Source: Thalassovita sp.
GTDB taxonomy: Bacteria > Pseudomonadota > Alphaproteobacteria > Rhodobacterales > Rhodobacteraceae
Length of the DNA: 64,000 nt
Direction: 5' to 3'
Assembly (NCBI RefSeq): GCF_963691685.1
Contig: NZ_OY829290.1
Span: forward strand, 2,728,001 to 2,792,000
Position 1 is the first letter of the stretch; every line of letters begins with the position of its first letter. The notes under the pieces are model-generated. The model saw only the letters and a program-made list of their open reading frames with translations, was not told the DNA's origin and did no database searches. Shown piece by piece: positions 16,958 through 26,842 of this stretch. A program made the translations under genes and the position numbers.

Positions 16958-17305
16958 ATGACTATTTCGAGCCTTTCGGGAAATTCGACGTTAGCGGCCC
17001 TAAACGCCCGCGCCGCGTCGCAGCTCCAGAACAGCACGCAAACTGCCCTGCCGGCCGGGTTGCCCAACCCAACCGAGCCAGAGACCCCAAACTTTGCCGA
17101 ACGCCTCGGCGATGCATTGAACAAGGTCAATGACGCTCAGGCCACAGCCAATAAATCGGCCTTCGCCTATGAGACGGGCGCAACCGACAATCTGGCTTCG
17201 GTGATGGTGGATCAGCAGGTGTCTTCGCTGGGCTTCCAGTTCACCATGCAGGTGCGCAACAAGGCTCTTTCCGCCTACCGCGATATTATGAACATGCCGG
17301 TTTGA
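16958..17305 (+). CDS. fliE: Flagellar hook-basal body protein FliE
   Basis: 115 aa, usual length. The C-terminal half FAERLGDALNKVNDAQATANK and VMVDQQVSSLGFQFTMQVRNKALSAYRDIMNMPV is the typical FliE ending. FliE joins the MS ring to the rod. It follows the activator gene by 27 bases and precedes fliF, the standard order. Confidence 0.95.
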   Translation: MTISSLSGNSTLAALNARAASQLQNSTQTALPAGLPNPTEPETPNFAERLGDALNKVNDAQATANKSAFAYETGATDNLASVMVDQQVSSLGFQFTMQVRNKALSAYRDIMNMPV

Positions 17306-17340
17306 TCCGGCGCCTAACGGCAAACTAGACGAGAGTTTCG

Positions 17341-19068
17341 ATGGACAGCACGACCAACCCAGTCGCCCCCACCGAAGGTGCAACGCCCGCCCAGCAGGGC
17401 AAGGCTTATCTGGCGCAAGCGCAACAGATGATCAGCCAACCTGCGGTGCGACGTGCCCTGCCTGCGATCATTCTGGTCGTGGTCGCGGTGATGGGTCTGA
17501 TGGTCTATATGATGCTGGCCCAGCCGAAACGTCTCAGCCTTTATTCGGATCTGCCAGAGGCCGACAAGGCCCGTGCCGTGGAGGTTTTGACCTCCAACGG
17601 GATCGATGCGGTGATTGATCAGGGAACAGGCACCCTGCGCGTCACCGAAACCGATTACCACAAGGCGCGGATGCTTCTGGCGACCGAAGGCCTGCCGGCC
17701 GGCACCCCGGACGGTATGAGCACCCTCAGCGATATGCCAATGGGCGCGTCCCGCTCGGTCGAAGCTGCGCGTCTGCGCCGCATGAATGAGCTGGACCTGG
17801 CCCGTTCGATCACTGAGTTTTCCAACGTGACCTCGGCGCGGGTGCATCTGGCCCTGCCCGAACAAACCGCCTTTATCCGCGACACCAAACCGCCCCGCGC
17901 CTCGGTCTTTGTCCAGGTTGCGCCGGGTCGCGCGCTGGATGAAGGTCAGGTCAGCGCCATTGTCTCTCTGGTCTCCACCTCGGTGCCGGGCATGACCCGG
18001 GCCAATGTTTCGGTGGTCGATCAGACAGGCCGCCTGCTGTCCCGCGAAGGCGGCGACCCGATGAGCGAGCTGTCGACCCAGCAACTGGGCCACCGCAAGC
18101 AAATGGAAAACCTCTACCGCCAACGGATTGAGGCGCTTCTGTCGCCCATCGTCGGCGCCGGCAATGTCGCCGCTGAGGTGACGGTGGACATGGATTTCAC
18201 CCGCTCGGAAATCACCGCCGAAGAATATATGCCCAATGGCTCGGTCATCCGCTCGGAACAGGAAATGATCCAGCAGAACAGCCAGCAGCAGGCCAAAGGC
18301 ATCCCCGGTGCCGTCTCCAACACGCCGCCGCAGGAAACCCAGCTGGTCGAAGAAGGCCCCGGCGTGACCGTGCGCAACACCAATGCGGTGAACAACAACA
18401 CAACCACCAACGCGACCCGCAACTATGAGGTCAGCCGCCGGGTGGAAACCACGCAGCCTGCCAGCGCCCAGATCGTCCGGATCCACGCCGCCGTGCTGCT
18501 GCGCACCCCCGCAGGCACCATGGCCGAAGATGGCTCCCTGGTGCCGGGCGCCCTGCCCGACAGCGTGATGCGCGACGCCGAAGCGCTGGTGCGTTCGGCC
18601 ATCGGCTATCAGGACGGTCGCGGTGACACTGTGACCCTGTCGGCCCAGCCGTTCATTGACACCTTCGCCGAAGTGGCCACCCCCTGGTACAAAGAAGGCT
18701 GGGTGATGAACACCGCCCGCTACGCCGCGCAGATCGCCGTTTTGGCCATCGTGGTGCTGGGTCTGGTGAAGCCAATCGTTGACCGCCTGCTGTTCTCACC
18801 CGCAGCGCCTGCCGCCCCGATGGGCATGGGCGCCCCGATTGGCGGCGCACCGGGCCAGATGGGTGACGCGATCGAAGTTGGCCCCGGTGAAACCCTAGCC
18901 GAGGTCCGCGCCCGCCTGGATGGGTTTGAGCCTGCAGGCAACCCGTGGTCCCATGTGTCCTACGAAGAAAAACTCGCCCTGATCCGCGACCTGACCCATA
19001 GCGACGGCGACCGTATCGCCACCGCCTTCAAGTCGATGATCGAAGACGACAACTCTCAGCTGAAGTGA
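17341..19068 (+). CDS. fliF: Flagellar MS-ring protein FliF
   Basis: 575 aa with two membrane segments (about 40-60 and 460-482) enclosing a large periplasmic region; LYSDLPEADKARAVEVLTSNGI and GLPAGTPDGMSTL are conserved YscJ/FliF signatures. The C-terminal tail binds FliG: LIRDLTHSDGDRIATAFKSM. FliF forms the ring on which export gate and rotor assemble. Seven bases before fliG. Confidence 0.97.
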   Translation: MDSTTNPVAPTEGATPAQQGKAYLAQAQQMISQPAVRRALPAIILVVVAVMGLMVYMMLAQPKRLSLYSDLPEADKARAVEVLTSNGIDAVIDQGTGTLRVTETDYHKARMLLATEGLPAGTPDGMSTLSDMPMGASRSVEAARLRRMNELDLARSITEFSNVTSARVHLALPEQTAFIRDTKPPRASVFVQVAPGRALDEGQVSAIVSLVSTSVPGMTRANVSVVDQTGRLLSREGGDPMSELSTQQLGHRKQMENLYRQRIEALLSPIVGAGNVAAEVTVDMDFTRSEITAEEYMPNGSVIRSEQEMIQQNSQQQAKGIPGAVSNTPPQETQLVEEGPGVTVRNTNAVNNNTTTNATRNYEVSRRVETTQPASAQIVRIHAAVLLRTPAGTMAEDGSLVPGALPDSVMRDAEALVRSAIGYQDGRGDTVTLSAQPFIDTFAEVATPWYKEGWVMNTARYAAQIAVLAIVVLGLVKPIVDRLLFSPAAPAAPMGMGAPIGGAPGQMGDAIEVGPGETLAEVRARLDGFEPAGNPWSHVSYEEKLALIRDLTHSDGDRIATAFKSMIEDDNSQLK

Positions 19069-19074
19069 TCTACC

Positions 19075-20091
19075 ATGCCTAGAACCATGACCATCGATGA
19101 CCTTGGCGGCACCCAAAAAGCAGCCGTTTTGATGATGCTCTTTGGCGAAGAGGCAGCAGCCAATATCCTTGGCTACCTCAATCCGGCCGAAGTGCAGCAG
19201 CTGGGCACTGCGATGTATATGGTGCGCAATGTGGAACACTCGACCGTGGATGCGGTGCTGAACGAGTTCCTGCATGACCTGCGCGAACAGACCGGTCTGG
19301 GCGTCGGCGTGAACACCTATATCAAAGACGTGCTGACCAAAGCCCTTGGCAACGACAAGGCGCATTCGGTCCTCAGCCGGATCCCGCGCACCTCATCCGA
19401 GCGTCCGATTGAGATCCTAGAGTGGATGGATGCCCATGCGGTTTCGGAACTGATTGTCGACGAACATCCGCAGATCATCGCGCTGGTCATCGCCTCACTC
19501 GACCCCGGTGTCGGCGCCGAGGTGCTGAAGCTGATGCCCGAAGAGGTGCAGTCCGACATCATTCACCGGATTTCCAACCTGGCCAACGTTCAGCCCGAAG
19601 CGCTGAAGGATCTGGAACAGGTGATCCAGAAGAAGTTCCAAGCCAACACCACCCTGCGCGCCAGCCAGATGGGCGGCGTGAAGGCAGCGGCCCGCATCAT
19701 GAACTTCACCAAACAGGATATGGAACAGCGCATCCTGAAGGACGTTCAGAAACACGACAAAACGCTGGTCACTGCCCTGCAGGACAACATGTTCGTCTTC
19801 GACAACCTCATCAAGTCGGACGATCGCGCCATTCAGACCCTGCTGCGCGAAGTGGAAAACCGCACCCTTATTCTGGCTCTGCGTGGCGCCGACGAAATCC
19901 TGCGCGACAAGCTTCTGGGCTGTATGTCCACCCGGGCGGCTGCGGCCATCGCGGATGAGATGGAGGCCCTTGGCCCCGTCCGTCTGACCGAGGTGCAAAA
20001 TGCGCAGAAAGACGTTATTGCTGTAGCACGGCGTCTGTCTGACGAGGGCACCATCACCCTCGCCGGTCGTGGCGGCGAGGTTATGGTTTAA
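19075..20091 (+). CDS. fliG: Flagellar motor switch protein FliG
   Basis: 338 aa, normal size. KAAVLMMLFGEEAAANILGYL at the N-terminus binds FliF; the middle has HPQIIALVIASLDP; the C-terminal torque domain has charged residues in DDRAIQTLLREVENRTLILALRGA. FliG interacts with stators and FliM. Confidence 0.97.
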   Translation: MPRTMTIDDLGGTQKAAVLMMLFGEEAAANILGYLNPAEVQQLGTAMYMVRNVEHSTVDAVLNEFLHDLREQTGLGVGVNTYIKDVLTKALGNDKAHSVLSRIPRTSSERPIEILEWMDAHAVSELIVDEHPQIIALVIASLDPGVGAEVLKLMPEEVQSDIIHRISNLANVQPEALKDLEQVIQKKFQANTTLRASQMGGVKAAARIMNFTKQDMEQRILKDVQKHDKTLVTALQDNMFVFDNLIKSDDRAIQTLLREVENRTLILALRGADEILRDKLLGCMSTRAAAAIADEMEALGPVRLTEVQNAQKDVIAVARRLSDEGTITLAGRGGEVMV

Positions 20092-20118
20092 GGTTCTGGT
20101 TTATAGGGAGGATCCGAT

Positions 20119-20898
20119 ATGGGCTTCCACAAAGACATGTCCGTTCAGGCGCTTGATATTGAGTCCATCAACTCAATCCTGCGCAAAAACCGTGACGGCA
20201 ATTTCCGCCCCCGCGCCTTTGAGCAGATCCCCGAGGATCAGCCCGCTGATGCCGCGATGGAGGAAAACGGCCTTGGCGCCCCGGTGCAGACCGAAGAGGT
20301 TGCACCGCCAGAGCCTGAGCCCAATGCTGAGCTTGAGGCGCTGCAGGCTGCGGCCCATAAGACCGGCTACACCGAAGGTTTCGCCGAAGGCTATCAGAAG
20401 GGCCTGGCCGAAGCGCCCGAACCAGAACCCGCCCCTGCCCCCGAAGCACAGGCCCATCTGGAAGAGGCCACACGCCTGTTCAGCGATCTGGCGCGATCCC
20501 TCACCGATCACGCTGCCGATCACCACACCGCCCTGCGTCAGGCGATGGAACAGACGCTGCTGACGCTTGCCAGTGACCTCGCCGGTCAGCAGATCGATAC
20601 CCTGCCCGCCGCCTTTGCCCAGAAGGTTGAGGAACTGGTGGAACGTGTGGGCAAGACGGTGGATTGCACCCAGATCCATCTGAACCCCGAAGATATGGCG
20701 GTGATTGAACCCTCGCTTGCTGGCTCTGAAATCATTGATGGCTGTGTCCTGCAACCGGATGAGGCGCTGCCGCGCGGCGCAGTGGATATCCGTTCCGGCC
20801 CCAACCGGGTTCAAAGCGCCCTGCCAGAGTTTGACGATGGCGGCCTGCCCGCAGATTGGGATGACACCGAAATTCAGATCGCGGATGCCGGCCAATGA
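20119..20898 (+). CDS. fliH: Flagellar export ATPase regulator FliH
   Basis: 259 aa. Acidic N-terminal part, then GYTEGFAEGYQKGLAEA, a GxxxG-type helix typical of FliH, and a C-terminal FliH/YscL domain (DCTQIHLNPEDMAVIEP). It binds FliI; the ATG of fliI overlaps its stop. Start has GGGAGGATCCGAT upstream. Confidence 0.88.
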   Translation: MGFHKDMSVQALDIESINSILRKNRDGNFRPRAFEQIPEDQPADAAMEENGLGAPVQTEEVAPPEPEPNAELEALQAAAHKTGYTEGFAEGYQKGLAEAPEPEPAPAPEAQAHLEEATRLFSDLARSLTDHAADHHTALRQAMEQTLLTLASDLAGQQIDTLPAAFAQKVEELVERVGKTVDCTQIHLNPEDMAVIEPSLAGSEIIDGCVLQPDEALPRGAVDIRSGPNRVQSALPEFDDGGLPADWDDTEIQIADAGQ

Positions 20899-22244
20899 GC
20901 GCCACCATCCTTGAGCGGTTGAGCCATGATCTGGCCACCCTGCCAGACCGCACTGCGCCGCAGATCAGCGGCCAGGTGGTGCGCTATGATGGGCTGGTTG
21001 TGGAATGTTCCGGCTTTCCGGCCTCCCCTGGCGACCTCTGCCTGATTTACCCGCGTCATGCCGGCCCCGGTGCCGCCCCGGTTGAGGGTGAGGTGGTGGG
21101 TTTTTCCGACGGCAAGAACCTGTTGTTCTTGGACACCGCTGGCGCGCAGATCACCCTGGGCGATCCGGTTGTGCTGCGCCGTGCCGGCCGCATGTGCGAG
21201 GTGGGCCCTGAATTGCTGGGCCGCGTGATTGACGCCAGCGGTGCGCCACTGGATGGCCGCCCTGCGCCGAAACCCTCTGACCTCTGGCCCTTGGCGGGCA
21301 AGCCACTGAACCCGCTGGCCCGTGGCCCGGTGAAGGAAGTGCTGGACGTTGGGGTGCGGATCCTCAATTCCTCGATGACCATTGGTCGTGGTCAGCGTGT
21401 TGGCATCATGGCGGGATCGGGCGTCGGGAAATCCGTGCTGATCGAAATGATGACCCACAATACCACGGCAGATGTTATCATTGTTGGCCTCATCGGGGAA
21501 CGTGCCCGTGAGGTTGGTGATTTTGTCAGCCGCGTGATGACACCCGAGGCGGCCGCAAGGGTTTGCGTTGTGGCGGTCCCTGCCGACCGCTCCCCGCTCT
21601 TGCGCCTGCGCGCGGCCAACCGCACCACCGCCATTGCCGAATACTTCCGCGATCAGGGCAAGGATGTGCTGCTGATCATGGACAGTCTGACCCGCGTCGC
21701 CCATGCCAAACGTGAGGCCGGGCTGGCCCTTGGCGAACAACCCACCGCCAAAGGCTACACCCCTTCGGTGATCTCAATGATCCCGTCGCTGATTGAACGC
21801 TGCGGTCCCGGTCTGCCCGGTCAGGGGACGATCACAGCGCTTTACACCGTGCTGGCGGATGGCGATGACACCACCAATGACCCGGTTGTGGACTCGGCCC
21901 GGGCGATCCTTGATGGCCACATGGTGCTCAGCCGTGCCCAGGCGCAGCGCGGCATCTATCCCGCGATTGATCTGCCTGCCTCGGTCAGCCGGGTGATGAA
22001 TGACATCGTGCCACCCGAACATGTGACCGCCAGCCAGCGGCTGCGTCGTCTGATCTCGCTTTACAACGAAAACCGCGATCTGATGCTGATGGGCGGCTAT
22101 AGCGCCGGTCAGGACAAGGATCTGGACGCGGCGATCAAGAACTGGCCACAGATCGAAGGTTTCATCTGCCAGATGAAACACGAAAAGGTCACCTTCGAAG
22201 AAAGCCAGAAACAGCTGCTTGAGCTGATCGGGATGACCTCATGA
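20895..22244 (+). CDS. fliI: Flagellum-specific ATPase FliI
   Basis: 449 aa, F1-beta-like export ATPase. Walker A MAGSGVGKS near 172-180, Walker B LLIMDSLTR, and GYTPSVISMIPSLIERCG. It releases chaperones and feeds substrates to the export gate. Overlaps fliH and fliJ by four bases each, so expression is coupled. Confidence 0.97.
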   Translation: MSATILERLSHDLATLPDRTAPQISGQVVRYDGLVVECSGFPASPGDLCLIYPRHAGPGAAPVEGEVVGFSDGKNLLFLDTAGAQITLGDPVVLRRAGRMCEVGPELLGRVIDASGAPLDGRPAPKPSDLWPLAGKPLNPLARGPVKEVLDVGVRILNSSMTIGRGQRVGIMAGSGVGKSVLIEMMTHNTTADVIIVGLIGERAREVGDFVSRVMTPEAAARVCVVAVPADRSPLLRLRAANRTTAIAEYFRDQGKDVLLIMDSLTRVAHAKREAGLALGEQPTAKGYTPSVISMIPSLIERCGPGLPGQGTITALYTVLADGDDTTNDPVVDSARAILDGHMVLSRAQAQRGIYPAIDLPASVSRVMNDIVPPEHVTASQRLRRLISLYNENRDLMLMGGYSAGQDKDLDAAIKNWPQIEGFICQMKHEKVTFEESQKQLLELIGMTS

Positions 22245-22612
22245 ATAAGCCGAACGGAAACCATCTGAAGCTGATGGCCAAAGCCGAAACGATCAAACAG
22301 GCCGATCTGGCGAAAAAACTGCGCCGCGCTCAGGATGAGATGAACAACATCACCGCTCAGGCCGGCTCCATCAAGCGGATGTTGCATGAACATGACGGCC
22401 AGCTGAAAGGTGCGCAGAACTCGGCGCAGCTGGCCAATACCCTGCGTCTGGGCCAGCAGCTGGAGGGCTTTCGCAGCACCCTGTCGATCCAGAAAGCGCA
22501 ATCCGAACGCCGCCTGAAAAAGGCCCAAACCGAACTGGCGCAAAGCGGTCACAAGCTTGAAATGCTGAGTGAAAAAGCCAAGGTCATGGACGCTCAACAA
22601 AATTCTGAATGA
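22241..22612 (+). CDS. fliJ: FliJ-type flagellar export protein
   Basis: 123 aa, almost fully helical coiled coil rich in Lys, Gln and Ala, without hydrophobic segments. The fliI-fliJ order, four-base overlap and size fit FliJ, the stalk of the export ATPase. Primary sequence in the family is poorly conserved, so the call rests on position and helical character. Confidence 0.75.
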   Translation: MNKPNGNHLKLMAKAETIKQADLAKKLRRAQDEMNNITAQAGSIKRMLHEHDGQLKGAQNSAQLANTLRLGQQLEGFRSTLSIQKAQSERRLKKAQTELAQSGHKLEMLSEKAKVMDAQQNSE

Positions 22613-22622
22613 GCGCCCTACC

Positions 22623-22639
22623 TTGGCACGGATGCTGCA
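22623..22639 (+). promoter_or_regulatory. Sigma-54 promoter of fliKLMN
   Basis: TTGGCACG-GATG-CTGCA, full match at the -24 box and exact spacing. Starts 11 bases after the fliJ stop; the ATG of fliK is about 41 bases further. Confidence 0.82.
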
Positions 22640-22679
22640 TTAATCGTGGCAAAACCAGTTCCAAGGACCGGAAAAACAC

Positions 22680-24800
22680 ATGCAAAACAACGTTGTGCCT
22701 GCCATCTTGACCCTCGCACCCGGCAGCGGTGCGGGCACCATGAATGGCCAGCAAATCGCGCAACCCGTCCTGCCTGGCGCTGCGGCGCCCATGGATTTCG
22801 CTGCCTTGATGCAAACCCAGCCTGCCACAGGCGCCGCAGCCGGTGCTGCGTCCGGCCCCACTCCGGTGGGCCTGCCCCCTGTGTCACCGGACACTCTGGT
22901 CGGCGAAGGTGGCGAAGCGGCTGAGCTGAGCCCCGAAGACCTGGCCGCCCTTGCCGCAACCACCGGCGCGGCGGCGGGCAATATCTCAGGCGTGATTGCC
23001 ACGAAATCTGGTCCCGTGGCCCTGTCTGACTTTGCCGAAGGGGACGAAGATCCTGACCTTCTGGCCGCCCTTCAGGCCGAGGAGGTCACCACCCCGGCCG
23101 CCACACTTGCCACCGCTCAGCAGATGAAGGAACGCCAGTCGCTGCGCCCACCCACTGTAAAACCGGCTGAGGCAGGCACCTCCACCGAAGGTGCCGCGGC
23201 CGCGTTGTTGCGCAATGCCGAGATGGTCACCACTGCGGATGGTCAACAGGTCGCCGCTGACAGTGATGCTGCCGTACAGGTTGCGGCCACAGCCGCCGCG
23301 CTGAAAGGCACCCAACCAGCGGAGACCGCGCACCCTGCGACAACCCCGGTCATGGTGGCGAAACCTGCAGGTGAGACCGCGCAAACAGCAATGGCACAAC
23401 CCACCCTTAATCAGAGCGCTTTGGCCCAGCCCGCCCCCCAGCCCGACGCCCCAGTCGAGCCGTCAGCGCAGCGCAGCCAACTGCTGAACTCCACCGCCCC
23501 AGCGCCACAAGCACCTGCCGTGTCAGCAGAAGCAACAACGGAGCCCAAGCCGACCCTGGCCCAGATGGCCCCCTATTCGATGACGCAGATCGACGCGCCG
23601 ACGACCAAAGGCACGCAGACAGCTGCCACCCAACCTGCGGGAACGGTGGCTGAGCTTGAGACCGCGCTGAAGGCTGAAGTGGTCGCGCAATCCACGACAA
23701 CCGCCAAGGAACCAACAAAGGGCGCAGATCCCGCCACGGCCTCAATGTTGAAAGCCGTTGCTGGCACCACCACTGAAGCGGTGAAAACCACCACGGGACG
23801 GGCGCCTGCCGCCCCTGCCGTGACGGATGTTCCGGTTGAGACGGTCAAAGCGGATGGCACCGCCAAACCCGCATCCCAACTGCCCAACGCGCAGCCGGGT
23901 AACACGACACAGCCGTTGGCCGCAAACCTGAACCAGCCGCAGACCACCGCAGCGCCTCAGGCCAGTTCCGCCAATACCGCCCAGCCTCTTCCCGGTCAGC
24001 CTCTTTCCGGTCAGGCGCCTGTGATGCAGGGCCAAACCGCTGATGCCGCCCAGCAGCAGGCGGCGCCACAATCTGAGGTGCCGGTCGCGGCAAAGGCCGA
24101 ATATGACACCACCAAGGTGCAGCCTGATCTGAAGGCAGAGCTGACCGCAGAGATGAAACCGGGTGTCGCTCAGATGAGCCCGGCGCAGGCTGCCGCGCAA
24201 CCTGCCGCTGTTGCGCCGCAACAGGCGATGATGGCAGGGGCCGAAGCATCGGCTCAGACCCAGGCCACACAGGCATTGGCGCAGTCAAACGTCACCGCAC
24301 AGGCTGAGGCCGCGCAGCCGCAGACCGCCACCAGCCAGGGTGCACCGATGACCCGCAGCCTGATGATGACGGATCGCGAATGGCCAACCCAACTGACCGC
24401 CATGGTCAAGGAAGCCCGCGACCTGACCCAGGGTGACATCGAAATTGCCCTGCAACCTGAACGGCTTGGCAAGATGACCATCCGGATGGAGATGCGCGAT
24501 AACGCCGTTGCCGTAACAATTGTGACCGACAATGACTCTTCGGCACGATTGTTGAATGACAACCAAGCAAGACTTGCTGATCTGATGAAACAGGCCGGGT
24601 TGGATCTGACCCAGCACAATGCATCATCCGGGCAGCAGGGCCGCGAACAGGCGGGCTTGGGTGGTCAGGCCGGGGGCAATCCCGGTGGTCACGGACAGTC
24701 CTCTGACACAAACCAACCGGCCACCGCCCAGATCCTGGGTGGCGATGCTGGCACGATGAACCCCGCCGCCGAAGACGACGGCATTGATATTTTGGCCTGA
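22680..24800 (+). CDS. fliK: Flagellar hook-length control protein FliK
   Basis: 706 aa, extremely rich in Ala, Thr, Gln and Pro in the first 560 residues, as FliK rulers are. The conserved C-terminal domain (about 575-660) contains DIEIALQPERLGKMTIRMEM and ARLADLMKQAGLDL. A Gly/Gln-rich tail follows. FliK measures the hook and switches FlhB specificity. First gene of a sigma-54 driven block. Confidence 0.9.
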   Translation: MQNNVVPAILTLAPGSGAGTMNGQQIAQPVLPGAAAPMDFAALMQTQPATGAAAGAASGPTPVGLPPVSPDTLVGEGGEAAELSPEDLAALAATTGAAAGNISGVIATKSGPVALSDFAEGDEDPDLLAALQAEEVTTPAATLATAQQMKERQSLRPPTVKPAEAGTSTEGAAAALLRNAEMVTTADGQQVAADSDAAVQVAATAAALKGTQPAETAHPATTPVMVAKPAGETAQTAMAQPTLNQSALAQPAPQPDAPVEPSAQRSQLLNSTAPAPQAPAVSAEATTEPKPTLAQMAPYSMTQIDAPTTKGTQTAATQPAGTVAELETALKAEVVAQSTTTAKEPTKGADPATASMLKAVAGTTTEAVKTTTGRAPAAPAVTDVPVETVKADGTAKPASQLPNAQPGNTTQPLAANLNQPQTTAAPQASSANTAQPLPGQPLSGQAPVMQGQTADAAQQQAAPQSEVPVAAKAEYDTTKVQPDLKAELTAEMKPGVAQMSPAQAAAQPAAVAPQQAMMAGAEASAQTQATQALAQSNVTAQAEAAQPQTATSQGAPMTRSLMMTDREWPTQLTAMVKEARDLTQGDIEIALQPERLGKMTIRMEMRDNAVAVTIVTDNDSSARLLNDNQARLADLMKQAGLDLTQHNASSGQQGREQAGLGGQAGGNPGGHGQSSDTNQPATAQILGGDAGTMNPAAEDDGIDILA

Positions 24801-24811
24801 GGTAAAAGGTA

Positions 24812-25375
24812 ATGGCAGACGCAACAGCAAACGCCCCCGCCAAGAAGAAAGGCGGCGCAGTTAAAATGGTCCTGCTTTTGGTCACAGGCGCTGGTCTGGC
24901 GGCTGGTGGTTTTTTTGGCGGCAAATATTTCGCTGAATCCAGCATGAGCCCCGCCGATGAGGTGCTGCGCCTCATTGAAGAGACCAACATGCAAACCGCC
25001 GATATGGGCGAAGACGGGCCGATGAAAGTGTCCAAAGAAATGCCGGATGAGCCGGTCTTTGTGACCCAGTATTTTGAGTTCCCCGAACCGCTGACCACCA
25101 ACCTGAAAGGCTCCAGCCGGTTCCTGCAGCTGGGGATTGGCCTGTCCACGCAATATGACGAGGCAGTGCTGAACAACGTGCAGAACCATGAGATGGCGCT
25201 GCGCTCGGACATTCTGGCGGTGTTGTCCACCTATACCGAGACCGATGTTGAGGGCACCGAGGGGCGCGATCGTCTGGCGGATGAGCTGCTGAGAGTGGTG
25301 AACCGCCGGCTGGAGAAGCTGGAAGGCTTCGGCGGCATCGAGAGTGTTTTCTTCCCCACCTTCGTAATGCAGTGA
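24812..25375 (+). CDS. fliL: Flagellar basal body-associated protein FliL
   Basis: 187 aa. KKKGG, one membrane segment (about 20-38, with GAGLAAGGFFGGKYF), then YFEFPEPLTTNLKGSSRFLQLGIGLS and a C-terminal GGIESVFFPTFVMQ, the standard FliL pattern. FliL surrounds the stator. Lies 12 bases after fliK and 10 before fliM. Confidence 0.94.
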   Translation: MADATANAPAKKKGGAVKMVLLLVTGAGLAAGGFFGGKYFAESSMSPADEVLRLIEETNMQTADMGEDGPMKVSKEMPDEPVFVTQYFEFPEPLTTNLKGSSRFLQLGIGLSTQYDEAVLNNVQNHEMALRSDILAVLSTYTETDVEGTEGRDRLADELLRVVNRRLEKLEGFGGIESVFFPTFVMQ

Positions 25376-25384
25376 GGCAGGCGA

Positions 25385-26368
25385 ATGGCCGGTACACACA
25401 AACTATCCAGTAACGAACTTGCCGAGCTTGTCGGCGGCCTGATGGATCTCGACGCCGGGGATGGCGACGAGCTGAAAGATGGTGAGATAAGTTACAAACC
25501 GTATAAGTTTGGTGAAAATAACCTGTCGCTTATGGGCGACTACTACGGTCTGCGGATGATCAACGAACGGTTCTGCCGTCTGGCACGTTCGGTGTTTCTG
25601 CCGATGTTGCGTCTGCAGCCGCGGATTTCCTCCTTCCCGCCGGAAATCAAAACCTTTGCCGATTACACCGATGAGGTGGAAAATTTCGTCTCGCTGACCA
25701 CCAGCCGTATTGAAGCGCTGCGCGGCAGCCAGATGCTGGTGATCCCGCCCGATTTCATCTCAATGCTGACCAACAGCTACTACGGTGGTGAAATCGCGGT
25801 GCAGCCGATCACCCGGACGGAATTCACCGGCACCGAACAGCGCGTGATCGAACTGGTTTCTGACGGGTTGAACACCGCGCTGGCGCATTCCTGGCGCGAT
25901 CTGATGCCGATCAATTTCGAACTGCAGAACCGCGAAGAAAACTTGAGCTTTGCCTCTTTCGCCGATGCTGAGGATATGGTGATCAACTGCTCTTTCATGG
26001 TGCAGCTGCCCGATACCGATCCGGCGAACTTTGATGTGATTTATCCGCTGCAGACGCTGAAGCCGATTGCCATGCAGCTGCGTTCGCGGATGCATTCTGA
26101 CCTGATGGAAGAAGACCTGACCTGGCGCGAGAAGCTGGAACAGGCTGTTCTACAGGTGCCACTGGACATCACCGCCGTCCTGGCAGAGCCGCAAATGCCC
26201 CTGGGCCGTGTCAGCCAGGTGGCGGCCGGTGATGTGGTGCCGGTGGCGATGACCCCTGCCCCGAAACTCCTGGTCGAAGGCCGACCGCTGTTTGATGCCG
26301 ACCTCGGTGAGGCCTCCGGCAAATCCGCCCTGAACCTGACCCGCCGTCTGGCGGAAACCAGCTCTTAA
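25385..26368 (+). CDS. fliM: Flagellar motor switch protein FliM
   Basis: 327 aa. The middle domain (GDYYGLRMINERFCRLAR; VIPPDFISMLTNSYYGGE) and the C-terminal SpoA-like part are clear. The N-terminal peptide that binds CheY-P is LSSNELAELV instead of the canonical LSQ-EIDALL, so recognition by this organism's CheY may differ. Forms the switch with FliG and FliN. Confidence 0.93.
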   Translation: MAGTHKLSSNELAELVGGLMDLDAGDGDELKDGEISYKPYKFGENNLSLMGDYYGLRMINERFCRLARSVFLPMLRLQPRISSFPPEIKTFADYTDEVENFVSLTTSRIEALRGSQMLVIPPDFISMLTNSYYGGEIAVQPITRTEFTGTEQRVIELVSDGLNTALAHSWRDLMPINFELQNREENLSFASFADAEDMVINCSFMVQLPDTDPANFDVIYPLQTLKPIAMQLRSRMHSDLMEEDLTWREKLEQAVLQVPLDITAVLAEPQMPLGRVSQVAAGDVVPVAMTPAPKLLVEGRPLFDADLGEASGKSALNLTRRLAETSS

Positions 26369-26392
26369 GACTGCTCGCGAAGAAGGACCTGT

Positions 26393-26737
26393 ATGATGAG
26401 TGACGAAACCCTGATGGAAGAAACCGCTGGTCTGCCTGCCACTTCGGGCGCTGGTGTTCCCGACACCACGGATGCGGGGCTGCTGGGCGGTTTGGGTGTG
26501 CTGGATACGGTCAAGGTTCGCCTGACCGTCGAGGTGGGCCGGACCCAGATCACCATTCAGGACCTGTTGAAACTGAACGAAGGTTCGGTCGTGGAATTGG
26601 ACCGTCTGGCCGGTGACCCGCTGGACATTCAGATCAACGGCACAACCATCGCCAAAGGCGAAGTTGTGGTGGTCGGTGAACGGTTTGGCATCCGTTTCGG
26701 CGACATTGTCGATCCCAAAGATCGCGTGAACATCTGA
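26393..26737 (+). CDS. fliN: Flagellar motor switch protein FliN
   Basis: 114 aa: variable N-terminus and SpoA domain (VRLTVEVGRTQITIQDLLKL; GSVVELDRLAGDPLDI; RFGIRFGDIV). Completes the C ring. Last gene of the fliKLMN block; a GC hairpin follows. Confidence 0.96.
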   Translation: MMSDETLMEETAGLPATSGAGVPDTTDAGLLGGLGVLDTVKVRLTVEVGRTQITIQDLLKLNEGSVVELDRLAGDPLDIQINGTTIAKGEVVVVGERFGIRFGDIVDPKDRVNI

Positions 26738-26792
26738 TCTAACGCGATCACCCCGGGGCACACGTGTCCCAAGACATTGAAAAACCAAGGAA

Positions 26793-26807
26793 CGGGGCCC
26801 TGCCCCG
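26793..26807 (+). terminator. Hairpin after fliN
   Basis: CGGGGC-CCT-GCCCCG, embedded in AAGG...CCTT arms; no T-run. It separates the fliKLMN and fliO-flhB blocks and may act as a weak terminator. Confidence 0.45.
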
Positions 26808-26842
26808 CGCCTTGTGCTATTTCATTAAAATCTGCGCCAGAC

